Source of the DNA: Chersky-840 sp963811775
GTDB lineage: Bacteria; Actinomycetota; Acidimicrobiia; Acidimicrobiales; UBA8190
Reading direction: 5' to 3'
Assembly: GCA_963811775.1 (NCBI GenBank)
Contig: CAWESO010000009.1
Coordinates: forward strand, 233,086-297,085
DNA: 64,000 bases
Below the pieces are notes generated by a model. That model saw only the letters and a list, made by a program, of their open reading frames with translations, was not told the DNA's origin and ran no database searches. Shown one piece after another: positions 62,443-64,000 of the stretch (position 1 is its first letter; each line of letters starts with the position of its first letter). Made by a program: the position numbers and the translations under genes.

Positions 62443-64000
62443 CTACCGAGGCTTGATGCGGCAGTTCTCCCAGGATCCAGACACTGACCGCTCACCATCA
62501 CCGGCGGTGCGAGCGGGGAGCGACTCGAGAGCCATGGTCTGTTCGTGGCTGCGCGACAGGGCATCGACGAGGCCGGCCAACGCATCTTGGTGTCCGGTGA
62601 CCTCGTCGCGGTGGGCGATCTCCGCCCGGGGACTCTCCGAAGCGATGGCGTAGAGGTGGTTGGACAGCCGCCCCCGGCTGAGGGCGGCGTAGCCGGCCTC
62701 TTGGAACAAGGTGTCGTTGCCGAGGAGAAACGCATGATCGACGGTGATGCCCTGGGAGCGGAACACGGTGAGGGCATAGCCGAGGGAGGTGGACTCCTCC
62801 AGGTACTGCGAAGAAAGGGTGACGTGTTGGCCCGATGCCAGCTCGACGACGAGCGCTTGGTCCCGTTGCCCCGGTGGCGCGTCACCCTGGCTCGGGAGAC
62901 CGTCACCCTCCCTGGTGGGCGGGCCGTCGGCTCGGTCGCCGGGGACGGCGACGACGGTGGCGAAGGTCCCATTGCGGATGGCCACCGTCGACGCCCGGCC
63001 ACCGGGGTCTGGGGATGCGAGGCCGGCACGGGCGTTCTTCTCGAAGGCGATGCGGTCCCCGACGGCAAACTCCTTGCCCGAGGCGAAGCGGATCTCCTCA
63101 CCCAGCTCGCCGGCCTCCCGGCGTCGTTCTCTTGCCATCTCGTTGAGGGCGGCGACATCAGCACGCGTCACCGCCATGATCGCGGTGGTGGCGGAGGCGT
63201 GGACGCTCCACCACCGGTTGATGAGCTGCTCGCGGGCGGCCACGACGTCAGTGGCGATGGCGATGCGGTCGTGGGCGTCATACGCCGCGATGGCCGGGGC
63301 GATGTCGCCGTTTCTGAGCTGGACGAGGGCTTGACGCTCCCACTCCTGATCGACCGCACTCTGGCGGCGGTTGGTGGTCAGCTCGACGACATGGGCTGCC
63401 AAGGTCTTCGACAGCGACCGCAGCGCCCCCCCGGCGTCGATGGAGGAGAGTTGGCGGTTGTCGCCCACCAAGACGAGCTTGGCCCGGGCCCCGTCGGCCT
63501 GGCGTTGGAGCCGGTCCAAGGTGCGACTGCCGACGAGAGATGCTTCGTCGACGACGATCACGTGGCGGCGGGTCAGTGTGGTGTCCCCCCGCTCCAGATC
63601 GATGAGCAGTCGGGCTATCGTGATCGATTCGATCCCGGTACTCGCTTGGAGCTCCGCCGCGGTCCTGCTGGCGATGGCGGTTCCGATGACGTCGTAGCCG
63701 GCGGACTCCCATCCGACCCGGGCGGCACCGAGCATGGTCGACTTCCCCGTCCCGGCCTGGCCGATCACGAGGTCCAGGCCGTTACCTGATCCGAGGAGTT
63801 GGCGCACCCCGTCGGCCTGCTCGGGATCGAGATGGCCGTTTCTGTCCAGGACCGCGTCGATCGTTCGCCCGCTCACGTGGCCGGCGGACCGCCCGACCCG
63901 ACGAACCGCCGAGTTGACGATCCTCCCCTCGACCCTGAGCATCTCGACGGTGGTGTAGCGCCGGTCCCCGACCGTGGCGGCCCGACGCTCGCGTCTCCTT
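62443..64000 (-). CDS. TraA/MobF-type relaxase, helicase part (partial, cut by window edge)
   Basis: At least 518 residues; the N-terminus lies beyond 64000, where the relaxase domain would be expected. Seen: RYTTVEMLRVEGRIV (usual start of the TraA helicase region), Walker A LVIGQAGTGKSTML, Walker B RHVIVVDEASLVG, LVLVGDNRQLSSIDAGGALRS and TTNRRQ, then a RecD-like C-terminal domain with YALTVFRSQGITVDHAFLL and YAALSRGR. Such proteins nick and unwind DNA for conjugal transfer. A Pro/Gly-rich insert (PGDRADGPPTREGDGLPSQG) is present. It suggests the tRNA-linked element is conjugative or mobilisable. Confidence 0.85.
   Translation of the reverse strand, partial: RRRERRAATVGDRRYTTVEMLRVEGRIVNSAVRRVGRSAGHVSGRTIDAVLDRNGHLDPEQADGVRQLLGSGNGLDLVIGQAGTGKSTMLGAARVGWESAGYDVIGTAIASRTAAELQASTGIESITIARLLIDLERGDTTLTRRHVIVVDEASLVGSRTLDRLQRQADGARAKLVLVGDNRQLSSIDAGGALRSLSKTLAAHVVELTTNRRQSAVDQEWERQALVQLRNGDIAPAIAAYDAHDRIAIATDVVAAREQLINRWWSVHASATTAIMAVTRADVAALNEMARERRREAGELGEEIRFASGKEFAVGDRIAFEKNARAGLASPDPGGRASTVAIRNGTFATVVAVPGDRADGPPTREGDGLPSQGDAPPGQRDQALVVELASGQHVTLSSQYLEESTSLGYALTVFRSQGITVDHAFLLGNDTLFQEAGYAALSRGRLSNHLYAIASESPRAEIAHRDEVTGHQDALAGLVDALSRSHEQTMALESLPARTAGDGERSVSGSWENCRIKPR

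Noticed and set aside
61584..62652. Small + strand frames in the mobile element gap, such as 61868-62152 and 62149-62487
   Set aside because: They lack ribosome-binding sites and recognisable domains, and their composition resembles other non-coding frames.

Overview
The window looks like chromosomal DNA from a very GC-rich actinobacterium, most likely in or near class Acidimicrobiia. The evidence is many GTG starts, stop/start overlaps of the GTGA/ATGA type, mycothiol synthesis (mshA), a nickel superoxide dismutase with its own peptidase (sodN/sodX), a Rex-headed heme cluster, BldC-like and RsiG-like regulators, and a secreted CAP-domain protein carrying GYWLVASDGG-type repeats. The class-level placement is an inference.

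Layout. 1-1933 (-): a two-component pair, with the response regulator cut by the window edge. 2585-4960 (+): two secreted proteins, one with bacterial Ig-like repeats and one frameshifted. 5042-8512 (-): F420-type oxidoreductase, HAD phosphatase, acetyl-CoA synthetase. 8698-11852 (+): a large metallophosphoesterase/lysyl-PG-synthase-like gene broken by seven one-base indels. 11890-15820: alpha/beta hydrolase (-), then GNAT and two PH-domain membrane proteins (+). 15828-33003 (-): an EAL-domain gene followed by the complete 14-gene complex I operon nuoA-N, read from nuoA leftwards. 33129-34481 (+): geranylgeranyl-reductase-family gene, divergent from nuoA. 34552-38551 (-): a proline-rich membrane protein and a GT39-type glycosyltransferase. 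38585-45625 (-): rex-hemA-hemC-cobA/hemD-hemB-hemL. 45721-52665 (-): acyl-CoA ligase, SAM hydroxide adenosyltransferase, BldC-like protein, proC, YbjN protein, mshA, XRE regulator, RsiG homologue. 52748-55584: sodX (-), sodN (+), DksA-like protein (-), class V aminotransferase (+). 55649-60207: CAP/repeat secreted protein (-) with a structured leader, then an hpnO-like aminotransferase and hpnA (+). 60274-64000: tRNA-Lys(TTT), tyrosine integrase, excisionase-like gene and the C-terminal part of a TraA/MobF-type relaxase-helicase. This last block is one end of an integrative element inserted at the tRNA.

How the genes fit together. Much of the core concerns respiration and redox balance: NADH dehydrogenase, a prenyl reductase that may act on menaquinone, heme synthesis headed by the NADH/NAD sensor Rex, mycothiol and NiSOD. 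Two genes point to c-di-GMP signalling: the EAL protein and the RsiG homologue, which keeps the published c-di-GMP signature once exactly and once with a Gln-to-His change.

Sequence quality. Five genes, three of them in conserved core pathways (nuoN, hemL, cobA/hemD), carry one-base frameshifts, nearly all extra G or C. Genuine decay of all of them is unlikely, so these are reported as probable sequence errors, except that the seven-fold broken gene at 8698-11852 could be either.
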